From NCBI RefSeq assembly GCF_020991065.1, contig NZ_CP087710.1:1550001-1614000 (forward strand): 64,000 bases of DNA, in the 5' to 3' direction. The notes under the pieces were generated by a model. That model saw only the letters and a list, made by a program, of their open reading frames with translations. It did no database searches and was not told the DNA's origin. This document shows positions 26,377 through 35,675 of the stretch, piece after piece; position 1 is the stretch's first letter; the number at the start of each line of letters is the position of its first letter. The position numbers and the translations under genes were made by a program. The stretch comes from Nocardioides okcheonensis (lineage in GTDB: Bacteria > Actinomycetota > Actinomycetes > Propionibacteriales > Nocardioidaceae).

Positions 26377-27288
26377 TCAGACTTTGAGGTATTTGCGCGT
26401 CAGCACGAGTGTCGGCAGCAGCGTGAGCAGCGGGCCGAGGATCGCGACCGACGCGGCGGAGAGCCAGAACTCGGGCATCCCGATCCACGGGACGAACTTG
26501 AGCCGGTTCTGCGACAGCTCGTCGATGCCGAAGTACATGAAGCCCGCCAGCGCCCCGACCGCGAGCGCCACGCCGATGAGCGCGGTCACCAGCGCCTCGA
26601 GGAGGAACGGCAGCGCGATGTAGAGCGTGGACGCTCCCACCAGCCGCATGATGCCGATCTCCTTGCGGCGCGCGAAGGCCGCCAGCCGGATGGTGTTGGC
26701 GACCAGCAGCAGCGCGGCGAAGACGAGGAACGCCGCCGTGCCGAGCGCGACCCACTGCAGCATGTTGATCGAGTCGAGGATCGGCGCCACCTGCTCGCGC
26801 ATGTCACGCACCTTCGACACGCCGTCGAGGCCCTGCACCGCGCTGGTGATGCCCTCGTACTGCTCGGGGTCGTCGAGCGTGATCCAGATCGTCTGCGGCA
26901 TGTCCTCCGCGGTGATCGCGGGGTTGTCGCCGGAGAACAGCTCGTCGCCGTAGAGCTCACGGGCCTTGTCGAGCGCCTGCTCGCTGGACTCGAAGTGGTA
27001 GTCGGCCACCTCGGGGTTGTCGTCGACGACCGCGGCGATCTCGGTCTTCTGCGCGTCGGTGACCGCGTTCGGGCAGACCGCGCTGCTGTCGTTGACGCGG
27101 CAGAGGTAGACGGTGATCTGGAGCTGGTTGCCCCAGTGGTCGGCGGCCTTGGCGGCCTGCTGGTTGAACAGCACGCCGAGGCCGACGAGGGTCAGCGACA
27201 CGAACAGGGTGAGCACCACGGCCAGGTGCATCGACAGGTTGCGGCGCAGGCCCTGGCCGAGCTCGGAGTAGACGTAGCGAAGCTGCAT
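26377..27288 (-). CDS. ftsX: Cell division protein FtsX
   Basis: A 303-residue membrane protein. It has a cytoplasmic start (MQLRYVYSELGQGLRRNLSM), a first helix, an extracellular domain of about 110 residues with two Cys (YLCRVNDSSAVC), and three C-terminal helices including AARRKEIGIMRLVGAS-like charged loops (seen as FARRKEIGIMRLVGAS). FtsX transmits FtsE ATPase activity to periplasmic hydrolases during septation. It sits 51 bases downstream of ftsE and upstream of the LytM factor, its likely partner. Confidence 0.96.
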   Translation of the reverse strand: MQLRYVYSELGQGLRRNLSMHLAVVLTLFVSLTLVGLGVLFNQQAAKAADHWGNQLQITVYLCRVNDSSAVCPNAVTDAQKTEIAAVVDDNPEVADYHFESSEQALDKARELYGDELFSGDNPAITAEDMPQTIWITLDDPEQYEGITSAVQGLDGVSKVRDMREQVAPILDSINMLQWVALGTAAFLVFAALLLVANTIRLAAFARRKEIGIMRLVGASTLYIALPFLLEALVTALIGVALAVGALAGFMYFGIDELSQNRLKFVPWIGMPEFWLSAASVAILGPLLTLLPTLVLTRKYLKV

Positions 27289-27339
27289 GGAGGGAAGGCT
27301 CTCGATCTGCTGTGGCTGCTGTGGCTGCTGGGCGGGAGG

Positions 27340-28029
27340 TCAGTTCTGGTGGCCGTAGACGCCCTGCGCCTGGTCGCGCACGACGTGGCCGTTCTCGAGC
27401 TCGATGACCCGCTTGCGCATCTGGTCGACGATGGAGGAGTCGTGGGTGGCCATCACGACCGTGGTGCCCGTGCGGTTGATCCGGTCGAGCAGCTTCATGA
27501 TGCCGACCGAGGTGGTCGGGTCGAGGTTTCCGGTCGGCTCGTCGGCGATGAGGATCATCGGCCGGTTGACGAACGCGCGGGCCACCGCGACGCGCTGCTG
27601 CTCGCCGCCGGAGAGCTCGTCGGGCATCCGGTCGCCCTTGCCGCCGAGGCCGACCAGCTCCAGGGTCTCGGGGACGACGTCCTTGATCTCCTTGCGCGAC
27701 TTGCCGATCACCTGCAGGGCGAACGCGACGTTCTCGCTGACCGTCTTGTTGGGCAGGAGCCGGAAGTCCTGGAAGACGGTGCCGATGTCGCGACGCAGCC
27801 GCGGCACCTTCCAGCTCGCGAGCCGGTTGATCTCCTTGCCGGCGACGTAGACCCGGCCCGCGGTCGGGCGGTACTCCCGCAGCACCAGGCGGAGGAAGGT
27901 CGACTTGCCCGAGCCCGAGGACCCCACCAGGAAGACGAACTCCCCCTTCTCGACGTCGACGGAGATGTTGTCGAGCGCCGGGTGGGGGTGGCCGGGATAG
28001 GTCTTGGAGACCTTCTCGAAGCGAATCAC
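27340..28029 (-). CDS. ftsE: Cell division ATP-binding protein FtsE
   Basis: A 229-residue ABC ATPase. Walker A is GSSGSGKST (about residues 36-44), the signature is [14 protein letters not shown], and Walker B is [12 protein letters not shown]; the ATH switch His lies in [11 protein letters not shown]. With FtsX it forms the FtsEX complex that controls wall hydrolysis at the septum. It starts at GTG 28029 and is divergent from the WXG-type locus at 28174. Confidence 0.97.
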   Translation of the reverse strand: MIRFEKVSKTYPGHPHPALDNISVDVEKGEFVFLVGSSGSGKSTFLRLVLREYRPTAGRVYVAGKEINRLASWKVPRLRRDIGTVFQDFRLLPNKTVSENVAFALQVIGKSRKEIKDVVPETLELVGLGGKGDRMPDELSGGEQQRVAVARAFVNRPMILIADEPTGNLDPTTSVGIMKLLDRINRTGTTVVMATHDSSIVDQMRKRVIELENGHVVRDQAQGVYGHQN

Positions 28030-28173
28030 GGCGTCGAGGCTACGTCAGGGGTGGACGCGATCCGCGAATCCCGGCCGCGGTGCAACCCCTGGAGTGCGTG
28101 GGGCGTGCCGGCGCGGTGGCGGCGCGAGGCCCGGGAGGTTTCGGACGTACGCCCCGGTGGGAGGATCCACCCC

Positions 28174-28494
28174 ATGAGCTCGCCCAGCACCGGAGGACCC
28201 GCCACCACGCTGCAGGTGGACCCCGCGGCCCTGGAGTCGGCCGCAGGAGTCCTCGAGACGGCCGGGAGCGACCTCGCCGACGCGGCGCCCGGGCTGCGCA
28301 CCAAGCCCGACGCGGGCGTGTCGACCGACGAGGTCGGCACCGCCCTCGCCTCGCTGGCCGAGGTGGTCGCCGCGGTCGCCGAGGAGGTCGCCTCGATGGC
28401 CGAGTCGGTCCGCACCACCGCCGCCGACGTGCGCGCCACCGACCAGGCGTCCGCGGCCTCCTCCCAGCAGCGTGCGGGGGGTCTCGCCCGATGA
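28174..28494 (+). CDS. Small WXG/ESX-like helical protein
   Basis: A 106-residue, Ala-rich helical protein with no signal peptide. ATG 28174 follows GGGAGGATC. The pattern LQVDPAALESAAGVLETAGSDL, then LASLAEVVAAVAEEV and DVRATDQASAASSQQ, resembles ESX-associated small helical proteins (type VII secretion chaperone or partner type), although the central WXG is missing. It overlaps the following WXG-domain gene by four bases (ATGA), which suggests they act as a pair. Confidence 0.65.
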   Translation: MSSPSTGGPATTLQVDPAALESAAGVLETAGSDLADAAPGLRTKPDAGVSTDEVGTALASLAEVVAAVAEEVASMAESVRTTAADVRATDQASAASSQQRAGGLAR

Positions 28495-29693
28495 GCGACC
28501 TCCTCGACCTCGTCGTCCACGGCGACCCCGCGGCCTGTCGTACGGCCGCCACCGACATCGGCACCGCCCGGACGACCGTCACGACCGGCGTCGAGGACGT
28601 ACGCCGGGCGGTGCGCACCGCCGGCACGTGGCAGGGGCAGGCGGGTGACGCCTTCGAGGTCCGCGTGGACGCCGCCGTCAAGGACCTGCGCGAGCTCGAC
28701 AAGCGCCTGGAGTCCCTCGGCTCGGCGCTCACCGACTTCGCCGGCGAGCTCGACGTGGTCCGCTCGCGCATGGCCCACGCCCGCAGCGTCGGCGTCGCCG
28801 GCGGCGTGCGCACCAGCGGCGAGTCGCTCGTCCGGCCCGAGGCGCCGACGGACGCGACGCCCGCGCAGGTCACCGCGCACAACGACGTCGTGAAGGCCTG
28901 GAACGAGGCGGTCGAGGTCGCCGACGCCGCCCGCACCAAGGAGCAGGAGGCCCACAAGCGCCTCGGCGACGGCGTCAAGAAGTCCACCGGGGACGGCTTC
29001 GTGGTCGACCTGCTCCAGCGCCTCGGCTTCCTGCCCCCCGACTTCGCCGACGGCGACGACATCGGCTCGTGGCTCTTCGGCCTCGGCGGCCTGGGCTTCG
29101 GCGCCGGGGTGGGTTGGATGGTCAACGGCCGCTACGGCATCTTCCAGCCGCGGATCAACGGCCGCTTCGCCAGCGCCAGCGGCATGAGCTTCTGGCAGCG
29201 CGCCTGGGCGGCCGGCAACAGCGACAACTTCCACGCCCGGCCCTACAGCGCCGCGGCCCGCAACGGCTGGGCGACCGCCGGCAAGTGGGCCGGCCGCGCC
29301 GGCACCGTCGTCACGGCCGTCAGCGCCGGGTGGAACCAGTGGCAGGCCGACGCCGACGACCCGTCGATGGGCGACGTCGAGCGCGGCACCCGGGCCGGCA
29401 CCATGGGCGCCACCACCGCCGCGGGCGCCTGGGCGGGCGCCCAGGGCGGCGCGTGGGCCGGCGGCGCGATCGGCACCGCCATCTGCCCGGGCGTCGGCAC
29501 CGTCGTCGGCGGCGTCGTCGGCGGCATCGTCGGCGGTGCGATCGGCGGCTTCGTCGGCTCCGAGGTCGGCCAGGCGATCCTCGACCCGGTCGGCGACGCC
29601 GCGGACGCTGCGGCAGACTGGGCCGGTGACCGGCTCTCCGACGCCGGGGACGCCCTGTCCGACGTCGGTGACGCGCTCTCGTTCTGGGACTGA
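28491..29693 (+). CDS. WXG100-like protein with C-terminal glycine-zipper region, candidate type VII effector
   Basis: A 400-residue protein. The N-terminal 100 residues form a WXG100-type helical hairpin (VRTAGTWQGQAGDAFEVRVD, with the W-x-G turn), followed by a linker helix. The middle (about 190-260) has WLFGLGGLGFGAGVGWMVNG and FASASGMSFWQRAW. The end is a striking glycine zipper (about 300-370) of GxxxG-spaced Gly/Ala/Val such as VGGVVGGIVGGAIGGFVGSE, which could insert in membranes. The build is that of an ESX-exported polymorphic effector, with no recognised enzymatic domain. Four small genes follow with overlapping or tightly spaced ends. Confidence 0.72.
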   Translation: MSDLLDLVVHGDPAACRTAATDIGTARTTVTTGVEDVRRAVRTAGTWQGQAGDAFEVRVDAAVKDLRELDKRLESLGSALTDFAGELDVVRSRMAHARSVGVAGGVRTSGESLVRPEAPTDATPAQVTAHNDVVKAWNEAVEVADAARTKEQEAHKRLGDGVKKSTGDGFVVDLLQRLGFLPPDFADGDDIGSWLFGLGGLGFGAGVGWMVNGRYGIFQPRINGRFASASGMSFWQRAWAAGNSDNFHARPYSAAARNGWATAGKWAGRAGTVVTAVSAGWNQWQADADDPSMGDVERGTRAGTMGATTAAGAWAGAQGGAWAGGAIGTAICPGVGTVVGGVVGGIVGGAIGGFVGSEVGQAILDPVGDAADAAADWAGDRLSDAGDALSDVGDALSFWD

Positions 29694-29697
29694 GGCG

Positions 29698-30039
29698 ATG
29701 ATCTACCTGCTCATGCTGCTCGGCGGCCTCGCGCTCGCCGGGTTCAACACCTGGCAGCGGCTCGGGCGTACGCCCGCCGCGCGGCGCTGGGCCCGCGGCA
29801 CGCACCGCGACTTCGCCCAGCGCAACGTCCTCGTGCTCTGGCCGGCGCTCGCCGTCACCCTGGTCGGGGGCGCCCTGCTGGGCGCGGCCGAGCGGCTCGA
29901 CGCACCCGCGTGGCCCGGGGTGGTGCTGGTCGTCGCGGGGCTGCTGACCTGGCTGGCCTACGCCGCGCTGCCGCTGCCCGTCCCGTCACTGGTCCAGCCG
30001 CGGTGGTACCGCGAGCAGGTCGGGTCGGCCCGTGCCTGA
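29698..30039 (+). CDS. Small membrane protein, candidate immunity factor
   Basis: A 113-residue protein with three hydrophobic helices: IYLLMLLGGLALAGF at the start, NVLVLWPALAVTLVGGALLG in the middle, and PGVVLVVAGLLTWLAYAALP near the end. It starts four bases after the stop of the WXG/glycine-zipper gene. A membrane partner or immunity protein against a pore-like toxin would fit, but no homology supports this. It overlaps the next gene by eight bases. Confidence 0.6.
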   Translation: MIYLLMLLGGLALAGFNTWQRLGRTPAARRWARGTHRDFAQRNVLVLWPALAVTLVGGALLGAAERLDAPAWPGVVLVVAGLLTWLAYAALPLPVPSLVQPRWYREQVGSARA

Positions 30040-30517
30040 CCTCCCCCGCTTCTCGCCGCCGGCGGTGCCACAGGGGTGGGACAAGGTGGCCCGTCCGGGC
30101 CCCGGCACCCTCTGGACCGCCGTCGAGCCGCTCGACCTCGACCGGCCCGACCGGTTCCGAGCCAACCTCGTCCTGACCTGCGACGACCTTGGCGGCCTCA
30201 CCTTCCGCGACTGGCAGGTGGCCTCCGACGAGGTGCTGCCGCGGATGCTGCGCGACTACCTCGTCGTCGACCTCGAGCGGCTCGAGGTCGACGGGCGTCC
30301 GGGCGGTCGCCGGCTGGCCCACCACGTCGACGCCTCGGCCCGCGCGCTCACCCTCGAGCAGTGGTTCGTCGCCGACGCCGGCCGCGGGTGGACGCTGACC
30401 GCGACCGTCGAGACCTGGGACTACGACGCGCTGGCCGACGAGCTCGCCGAGGTGGCCGCCGCGTGGCGTCCGCTGACCGGTGACCCGGCGCCCGTGCCGG
30501 TCGGGGGCGGCGCATGA
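30032..30517 (+). CDS. Hypothetical protein of the WXG locus (LpqN/DcrB-like fold possible)
   Basis: A 161-residue soluble protein starting at GTG 30032. The sequence FRANLVLTCDDLGGLTFRDW, a central DYLVVDLERLEVDG, then ALTLEQWFVADAGRGWTLTATVE resembles the alternating strands of LpqN/DcrB/Mog1-like proteins seen beside actinobacterial ESX genes. There is no signal peptide. The first eight and last four bases overlap its neighbours, so translation is coupled. Confidence 0.6.
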   Translation: MPDLPRFSPPAVPQGWDKVARPGPGTLWTAVEPLDLDRPDRFRANLVLTCDDLGGLTFRDWQVASDEVLPRMLRDYLVVDLERLEVDGRPGGRRLAHHVDASARALTLEQWFVADAGRGWTLTATVETWDYDALADELAEVAAAWRPLTGDPAPVPVGGGA

Positions 30518-30840
30518 TCACCGCGCAGGACGGCGTGGTCCGCCTCGACGACGCCGGTGTCACGGCCCTCCTCGGCGCCGGCGACCTCGACCCCGCCACC
30601 GCCCGCGAGCTCGACGGTGCCGGCGTCGGCGAGGCCGTGGCGACGCTGCGTGACCCGCTCGTCACCCTCGAGGTGCTGCTGGCCGGCGACGGCCTCCAGC
30701 GGCACCGCGCCGCGGTCGACGCCGAGCGCGCCGTGGTCGTCCTCGCGGTCCGGCCCGGCCTCCACCAGCTGATGGTGCTGCCGCCGTCGCACCTCGCCGC
30801 GGCCCTCGTGCGGATGACGCGCACGGGCCTCGCCGCGTGA
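30514..30840 (+). CDS. Hypothetical small protein of the WXG locus
   Basis: A 108-residue soluble protein. It starts with ATG overlapping the upstream stop by four bases and overlaps the next gene by four bases. Visible features are a short acidic N-terminus (ITAQDGVVRLDDAGVTALLG), a central LVTLEVLLAGDGL and a basic C-terminus. The layout recalls the N-terminal part of EspG-type ESX chaperones, but the match is too weak to name. Confidence 0.55.
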   Translation: MITAQDGVVRLDDAGVTALLGAGDLDPATARELDGAGVGEAVATLRDPLVTLEVLLAGDGLQRHRAAVDAERAVVVLAVRPGLHQLMVLPPSHLAAALVRMTRTGLAA

Positions 30841-31124
30841 CCGGCGGCGGGCGGCGTCCGGCCCCGGACGACCTGGCCGCGCGGCTCCTCGCCGACGACG
30901 ACGAGGTCCGCCGGGCGGCGCTCGGCGAGGTCGGTGCGGCCGTCGCCTGGCGGGTGCGTGTCGGCTGGGCCGGCGAGCGGCGCGACCTCGTCGCGGTCGA
31001 CGGCGCCGACGGCACCCACGTCCTGGACGACGAGTCGGGCGCGCTCCTGCCGACCACCGCGACCACGCTCTACCGGGTGTTCAGCACCGTCCTGCCGCCC
31101 GGCGCGCTCGAGCCCGACGAGTAG
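30837..31124 (+). CDS. Hypothetical small protein of the WXG locus
   Basis: A 95-residue soluble protein starting at GTG 30837 in an overlap with the previous stop. It contains DDLAARLLADDDEVRRAALG, then VAWRVRVGWAGERRDLVAVD and THVLDDESGALLPTTATTLY. This may be the C-terminal half of a domain whose first half is the preceding gene. No family is recognised. It ends next to the convergent gene at 31125. Confidence 0.52.
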   Translation: MTGGGRRPAPDDLAARLLADDDEVRRAALGEVGAAVAWRVRVGWAGERRDLVAVDGADGTHVLDDESGALLPTTATTLYRVFSTVLPPGALEPDE

Positions 31125-31559
31125 TCAGGCGCCGCGGCGCCACTCCAGCGTCGCCGGGTCGGCGCCGAGCAGCGCGAGCGCGTCCCGGGCCAGGCCCGCG
31201 ACGCGGGCCGCCTCGGCGTGCGGCAGGACGCACCAGTACGCGGGGTAGGACGGCTGGGTGCCGGTCGGGTCGTCGTCGCCCGGGGCGAGCCAGCCGAGGT
31301 CGCGCAGCCGCTGGTGGGTGGCGGCGTCGACGTCCCAGTCGCCGCCGAAGGACGTCGCGCCGACGCACTCGGCGTAGGCCAGGTCGCCGTCGCGCCGGGC
31401 CTGGACCCAGCGGACCGGGTCGGGCGCCGGACGACGACGCAGCAGCCCGCGGGCGGGTGCACGGGGCGGCTCGGGCTCCGTCACGACGACGAACTCGCCG
31501 TCGCCGAGCGAGGCGAGCTCACCCTCGAGCCGGTCCCGGACCGCGTCCCAGGCCGACAT
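31125..31559 (-). CDS. TY-Chap/YbjN-like domain protein
   Basis: A 144-residue soluble protein. The block PVRWVQARRDGDLAYAECVG, the following VDAATHQRLRDLGWLAPGDDD and the C-terminal EAARVAGLARDALALLGADP resemble the TY-Chap (YbjN/type III chaperone-like) fold that is frequent near actinobacterial ESX and polymorphic toxin genes. Such proteins are thought to bind peptides as secretion chaperones. It lies directly beside, and convergent with, the WXG locus, and six bases past prfB on the same strand. Confidence 0.6.
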   Translation of the reverse strand: MSAWDAVRDRLEGELASLGDGEFVVVTEPEPPRAPARGLLRRRPAPDPVRWVQARRDGDLAYAECVGATSFGGDWDVDAATHQRLRDLGWLAPGDDDPTGTQPSYPAYWCVLPHAEAARVAGLARDALALLGADPATLEWRRGA

Positions 31560-31565
31560 CCCGGG

Positions 31566-32681
31566 TCAGGCCTCGACCTTCTCCGCCCCGCGGCGCCAGC
31601 GGATGCCGGCCTCCATGAAGTCGTCGAGGTCGCCGTCGAAGACCGCGCTGGGGTTGCCGGACTCGAAGCCGGTGCGCAGGTCCTTGACGATCTGGTACGG
31701 GTTGAGGACGTAGTTGCGCATCTGGTCGCCCCAGCTCGCGGCGACGTCGCCCTTGAGCTCCTTCTTGAGCGCCGCCTCCTCGGCCTTCTGCTTCGCGAGC
31801 AGCTTGGCCTTGAGGACCACCATCGCGGACGCCTTGTTCTGCAGCTGCGACTTCTCGTTCTGGCAGGACACGACGATGCCGGTCGGGATGTGCGTGAGGC
31901 GGACCGCGGAGTCGGTGGTGTTGACCGACTGGCCGCCGGGACCGCCGGAGCGGAAGACGTCGACGCGCAGGTCGTTCTCGTCGACCTCGATCTCGTCGGT
32001 CTGCTCGAGCACCGGCACGACCTCGACCGCGGCGAACGACGTCTGGCGGCGGCCCTGGTTGTCGAACGGGCTGATCCGCACCAGGCGGTGGGTGCCTGCC
32101 TCGACCGAGAGGGTGCCGTAGGCGTAGGGCGCGTGGATCGCGAACTCGGCGGACTTGATGCCCGCCTCCTCGGCGTAGGACACGTCGTAGACCTCGACGC
32201 CGTACTTGTGCTGCTCGGCCCAGCGCGTGTACATCCGCATCAGCATCTCGGCGAAGTCGGCGGCGTCGACACCACCGGCGCCCGAGCGGATCGTCACGAT
32301 CGCCTCACGCTCGTCGTACTCCCCCGACAGCAGGGTGCGGATCTCGAGCGACTCGACCGACTTCTTGATCCGGGTGAGCTCGGCCTCGGAGTCGGCGAGC
32401 GTGTCGGCGTCGCCCTCCTCTTGGGCCATCTCGACCATCAGCCCGAGGTCCTCGATGCGGGTCTCGAGCCCGGTGAAGCGGTCCATCTCGCCCTGCAGCG
32501 CGGAGAGGCGCCCGGTGATCCGGGTGGCGCTCTCGACGTCGTCCCAGAGGTCGGGTGCGGCGACCTGCTCGCCCAGGTCGGCGATCTCGCCGCGCATCTT
32601 GTCCAGGTCGAGGACCTGACCGATGGTCTTCATGGTCGCCTGGAGCTGCTTGATCTCTTGGTCGAAGTCGATGCCTGCCAC
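31566..32681 (-). CDS. prfB: Peptide chain release factor 2
   Basis: A 371-residue class I release factor for UGA and UAA. It has the RF2 anticodon tripeptide SPF in [14 protein letters not shown] and the catalytic GGQ in [17 protein letters not shown] (about residues 240-260). The start GTG 32681 ([14 protein letters not shown]) matches family N-termini. There is no in-frame UGA near codon 26, so the programmed +1 frameshift of enterobacterial prfB is absent, as is usual in actinobacteria. Confidence 0.96.
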   Translation of the reverse strand: MAGIDFDQEIKQLQATMKTIGQVLDLDKMRGEIADLGEQVAAPDLWDDVESATRITGRLSALQGEMDRFTGLETRIEDLGLMVEMAQEEGDADTLADSEAELTRIKKSVESLEIRTLLSGEYDEREAIVTIRSGAGGVDAADFAEMLMRMYTRWAEQHKYGVEVYDVSYAEEAGIKSAEFAIHAPYAYGTLSVEAGTHRLVRISPFDNQGRRQTSFAAVEVVPVLEQTDEIEVDENDLRVDVFRSGGPGGQSVNTTDSAVRLTHIPTGIVVSCQNEKSQLQNKASAMVVLKAKLLAKQKAEEAALKKELKGDVAASWGDQMRNYVLNPYQIVKDLRTGFESGNPSAVFDGDLDDFMEAGIRWRRGAEKVEA

Positions 32682-32839
32682 AGGAGCCAACACTACGGCC
32701 AACACCCCGGCGGGGCCTGATCACGGGTGGCGGTCGCGGGCGGTCAGGGCGTGCAGAGCCGCTGCACGTCGACCCGGAAGGCGGAACAGCGGTCCGCGCG
32801 GCGCCCGGCCGGACGTCCCGAGCACGCGGTCCGTCCGGC

Positions 32840-32922
32840 GCATCATGAAGGCAGTTCGACGCGCGTGGGGCCCAGCCGAGCGTGGACACCCGGCACGTGA
32901 GCGCGAACTGCCTTCATGGTGC
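32840..32922. repeat. Palindromic GAAGGCAGTTCG-type intergenic element, copy 1
   Basis: Arms GCATCATGAAGGCAGTTCG (32840-32858) and CGAACTGCCTTCATGGTGC (32904-32922) are complementary except for one base. The interior contains GAGCGTGGAC. A second copy lies at 40234-40317 with the same arms, size and interior motif. Confidence 0.85.
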
Positions 32923-32946
32923 CCGACCGCCCAGCCCCGGGACGAG

Positions 32947-32995
32947 CAACGGCGGGCACCCCCGGGCCTGTGATTCCCGGTGGTGCCCGCCGTTG
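32947..32995 (-). terminator. Hairpin terminator after the secreted protein gene at 33026
   Basis: A perfect 14-base inverted repeat CAACGGCGGGCACC (32947-32960) and GGTGCCCGCCGTTG (32982-32995), with further CCCGGG/CCCGG pairing inside, lies 31 bases past the stop of the minus-strand gene. Confidence 0.75.
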
Positions 32996-33025
32996 CGGAC
33001 CGTGTGTCGTGCCGTGACCCGAGGG

Positions 33026-33832
33026 TCAGCGGGTGCAGAGGACCTCGGGGGTGGCGACCGCGGCCGTGGCGGCCGTGGGGGCCGTGGCGGGAGCGGTGGC
33101 CGTGGCGTCGATCTTCAGGCGGAACGCGTCGGTGATGTCGACGGTCTCGTCGGCGAAGATGGTGCCGACCGCGAGCGCCTTGTTGGCGACGACGGTGCCG
33201 TCGGCGCTCACCGTGACCGCACCGGTGGCGCCGGTGGCGGACTCGTCGGTGAGCGCGTAGGTCGCGCGCAGCTGGATGCACTTGCGGCCCAGCGTGTACT
33301 CGATGGTCGACGCGGTGTTCGCGGTCGAGGTGAAGAGGCTGGCGCCGTAGAACTGGGCACCGATGTTCACGCCACCGGGGGTGATGTTCGTGTTCGGGCC
33401 GGCCGTGCGGTAGGCGAGGTTCTCCCAGCGGTAGACCTCGACCTGGACCGGCTTGCTGAAGCCCTTCTTGATGCCGTTCGAGCCGGGCTTGAGCACGCGG
33501 TACTCGCGCGAGCCGGGGGTCGTCGGCTTGTCGGTGAGCTTGTAGGTGCCGTTCTTCTTGATCTTCGCGGAGCCGGTGACGGTCCACTTCTTCTTGTTGC
33601 CCACGCGCTGCTGGAGGATGACCTTCTGGCCCTTGGCCTTCGGCGTCACGCGGCCCTTGACCTTGACCGTGTCCTCCTTGGCGATGGCGACGTCCGTGTT
33701 GACCTTCGCGGTCACGGAGTACGTCTTCGCCGCCTTCGCGTGCACGCTCGGCGCCGCGGTGCTGGACGCCGCGAGGGCGAGGGGGCTGAGGGCGAGGGCC
33801 GCGGTCGCGGCCCAGGTGATCGTGCGGTTCAT
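33026..33832 (-). CDS. Secreted protein of unknown function
   Basis: A 268-residue exported protein. Residues 1-27 are a signal peptide (MNRTITWAATAALALSPLAL, cleavage near STA-AP). The first mature domain (about 35-120) has an Ig-like bacterial pattern for carbohydrate or surface proteins, such as VKVKGRVTPKAKGQKVILQQ then GTYKLTDKPTTPGSREYRVL. The second domain carries VNIGAQFYGASLFTSTANTA and two Cys (KCIQL, VLCTR). It ends in an Ala/Thr-rich stretch. No enzymatic motif is seen. Confidence 0.75.
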   Translation of the reverse strand: MNRTITWAATAALALSPLALAASSTAAPSVHAKAAKTYSVTAKVNTDVAIAKEDTVKVKGRVTPKAKGQKVILQQRVGNKKKWTVTGSAKIKKNGTYKLTDKPTTPGSREYRVLKPGSNGIKKGFSKPVQVEVYRWENLAYRTAGPNTNITPGGVNIGAQFYGASLFTSTANTASTIEYTLGRKCIQLRATYALTDESATGATGAVTVSADGTVVANKALAVGTIFADETVDITDAFRLKIDATATAPATAPTAATAAVATPEVLCTR

Positions 33833-33926
33833 GAGGAAGTCCCCGTCGTCGTGTGGTCGGCCTCGTCGAGGCCCGTACGGACAGGGAGACTATGCGCGAA
33901 GGTAAAAAGTTGCGGGACCGACCCAC

Positions 33927-35675
33927 CTATCGCAGGAGGGCTCCACCGTGCGGCGGCACGACCACGGTCCCGCCGTCCAGCTCGACCCCCGACGGGGTCT
34001 CGAACAGCACCTCCGTCGCGTCCACGTCGAGCGTCACCTCGGTCTCCCCGACGTTGACGACGACGAGCAGGTCGCCGCGCCGCATGGTGAACAGCCGGCC
34101 CTCGACGCTGCAGGAGACCTCGTCGAAGGACGGGTCGGTGAGCTGCGGCAGCTCGCGCCGCAGCCGGCCGAGCCGGCGGTAGCAGTCGAGGACGACGGCG
34201 TGCCGGCCCGTCGAGCGCTCGTCCCAGTCGAGCCGCGAGCGGTGGAACGTGTCGGGGTCCTGCGGGTCGAGCACGTCGTCGGGGTCCCAGCCCATCTGCT
34301 CGAACTCCGCGATCCGCCCCTCGGCGGTGGCCTTCCCGAGCTCGGGCTCGGGGTGGGAGGTGAAGAACGCGAACGGCGTCGACGCGGCCCACTCCTCCCC
34401 CATGAACAGCATCGGCGTGAACGGGCCGGCGAGGGTGAGCAGCGCCGCGCAGGCGAGCTGGTCGTCGTCGAGGTGCTCGGCCAGCCGGTCACCGCGGGCG
34501 CGGTTGCCGACCTGGTCGTGGTTCTGGTTGGCGACCACGAGCCGCCACGTCGGCATCCGGGCGGTGTCGACCGGGCGCCCGTGGTCGCGGCCACGGAACG
34601 AGGAGAACGTGCCGTCGTGGAAGAACCCCTTCTCGCACACCTTGGCCAGCGCCTCGAGCGGCTCGAAGTCGGCGTAGTAGCCGGTCGTCTCCCCGCTGAG
34701 CGCGACGTGGACCGCGTGGTGGAAGTCGTCGCTCCACTGCGCGTCGAGGCCGCGACCCCCGCCCTCGCGGGGCGTGACCATGCGCGCGTCGTTGAGGTCG
34801 GACTCGGCGATCAGGGTCAGCGGACGGCGCAGGTGGGCGGACAGCGCGGCCGTCTCGATCGCCATCTCCTCCAGCAGGTGGACCTCGGAGGTGTCGCTGA
34901 GCGCGTGCACGGCGTCGAGGCGCAGCGCGTCGACGTGGTAGTCCTCGAACCACATCCGCACGTTGTCGAGGACGTAGCGGCGCACCTCCGCCGACCCCTC
35001 GCCGTCGAGGTTGACCAGGTCGCCCCAGGTGTTGCGGCCGTCCTTGAGGTACGGCCCGAACAGCGGGAGGTAGTTGCCCGACGGGCCGAGGTGGTTGTGC
35101 ACGACGTCCTGCACGACGCCGAGGCCCCGGGCGTGGCAGGCGTCGACGAAGCGCCGGTAGGCGTCCGGACCGCCGTAGGGCTCGGCGACGGCGAACCACG
35201 CCACGCCGTCGTAGCCCCAGTTGTGGGTGCCGTTGAACGCGTTGACCGGCATCACCTCGACGAGGTCGACGCCGAGGTCGACGAGGTGGTCGAGCCGCTC
35301 GATCGCGTGGTCGAGGGTGCCGCCCGGGGTGAAGGTCCCGACGTGGAGCTCGTAGACCACCGAGCCTGCGAGCTGGCGGCCGGTCCACCCGGCGTCCTGC
35401 CATTCGTACGTCGTGCGGTCCCGCCGCGACAGCTCGTGCACGCCGCCCGGCTGCCGCCGCGAGCGCGGGTCCGGCCGCGGATCCGGGTCGTCGTCGAGGA
35501 GGTAGCCGTAGTCGACGTAGTCGTGATCGGCAGCGGCCGGGAGCGGCTCGGCGGGGCTCCACCAGTCGTCGTCCCCGCGCTGCATCTCGATGACCGTGCC
35601 GCCGGCGTTGTCGCCGCAGAGCAGCCGCACCCGCTGCGGGCGCGGCGCCCAGACGTCGAAGGGTCCGCGCGTCAC
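33927..35675 (-). CDS. treZ: Malto-oligosyltrehalose trehalohydrolase
   Basis: A 582-residue GH13 enzyme that releases trehalose from the terminal maltooligosyltrehalose made by TreY. It has [39 protein letters not shown] (region I), [11 protein letters not shown] with the nucleophile Asp, LIAESDLND with the acid Glu, and [14 protein letters not shown] (region IV). An N-terminal beta domain precedes the barrel. GTG 35675 overlaps the treY stop in a GTGA junction, which sets the start. It is the last gene of treX-treY-treZ. Confidence 0.96.
   Translation of the reverse strand: MTRGPFDVWAPRPQRVRLLCGDNAGGTVIEMQRGDDDWWSPAEPLPAAADHDYVDYGYLLDDDPDPRPDPRSRRQPGGVHELSRRDRTTYEWQDAGWTGRQLAGSVVYELHVGTFTPGGTLDHAIERLDHLVDLGVDLVEVMPVNAFNGTHNWGYDGVAWFAVAEPYGGPDAYRRFVDACHARGLGVVQDVVHNHLGPSGNYLPLFGPYLKDGRNTWGDLVNLDGEGSAEVRRYVLDNVRMWFEDYHVDALRLDAVHALSDTSEVHLLEEMAIETAALSAHLRRPLTLIAESDLNDARMVTPREGGGRGLDAQWSDDFHHAVHVALSGETTGYYADFEPLEALAKVCEKGFFHDGTFSSFRGRDHGRPVDTARMPTWRLVVANQNHDQVGNRARGDRLAEHLDDDQLACAALLTLAGPFTPMLFMGEEWAASTPFAFFTSHPEPELGKATAEGRIAEFEQMGWDPDDVLDPQDPDTFHRSRLDWDERSTGRHAVVLDCYRRLGRLRRELPQLTDPSFDEVSCSVEGRLFTMRRGDLLVVVNVGETEVTLDVDATEVLFETPSGVELDGGTVVVPPHGGALLR

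Noticed and set aside
31566..32681. Programmed frameshift in prfB
   Set aside because: The frame is continuous from the GTG start through GGQ to the stop and has no internal UGA.
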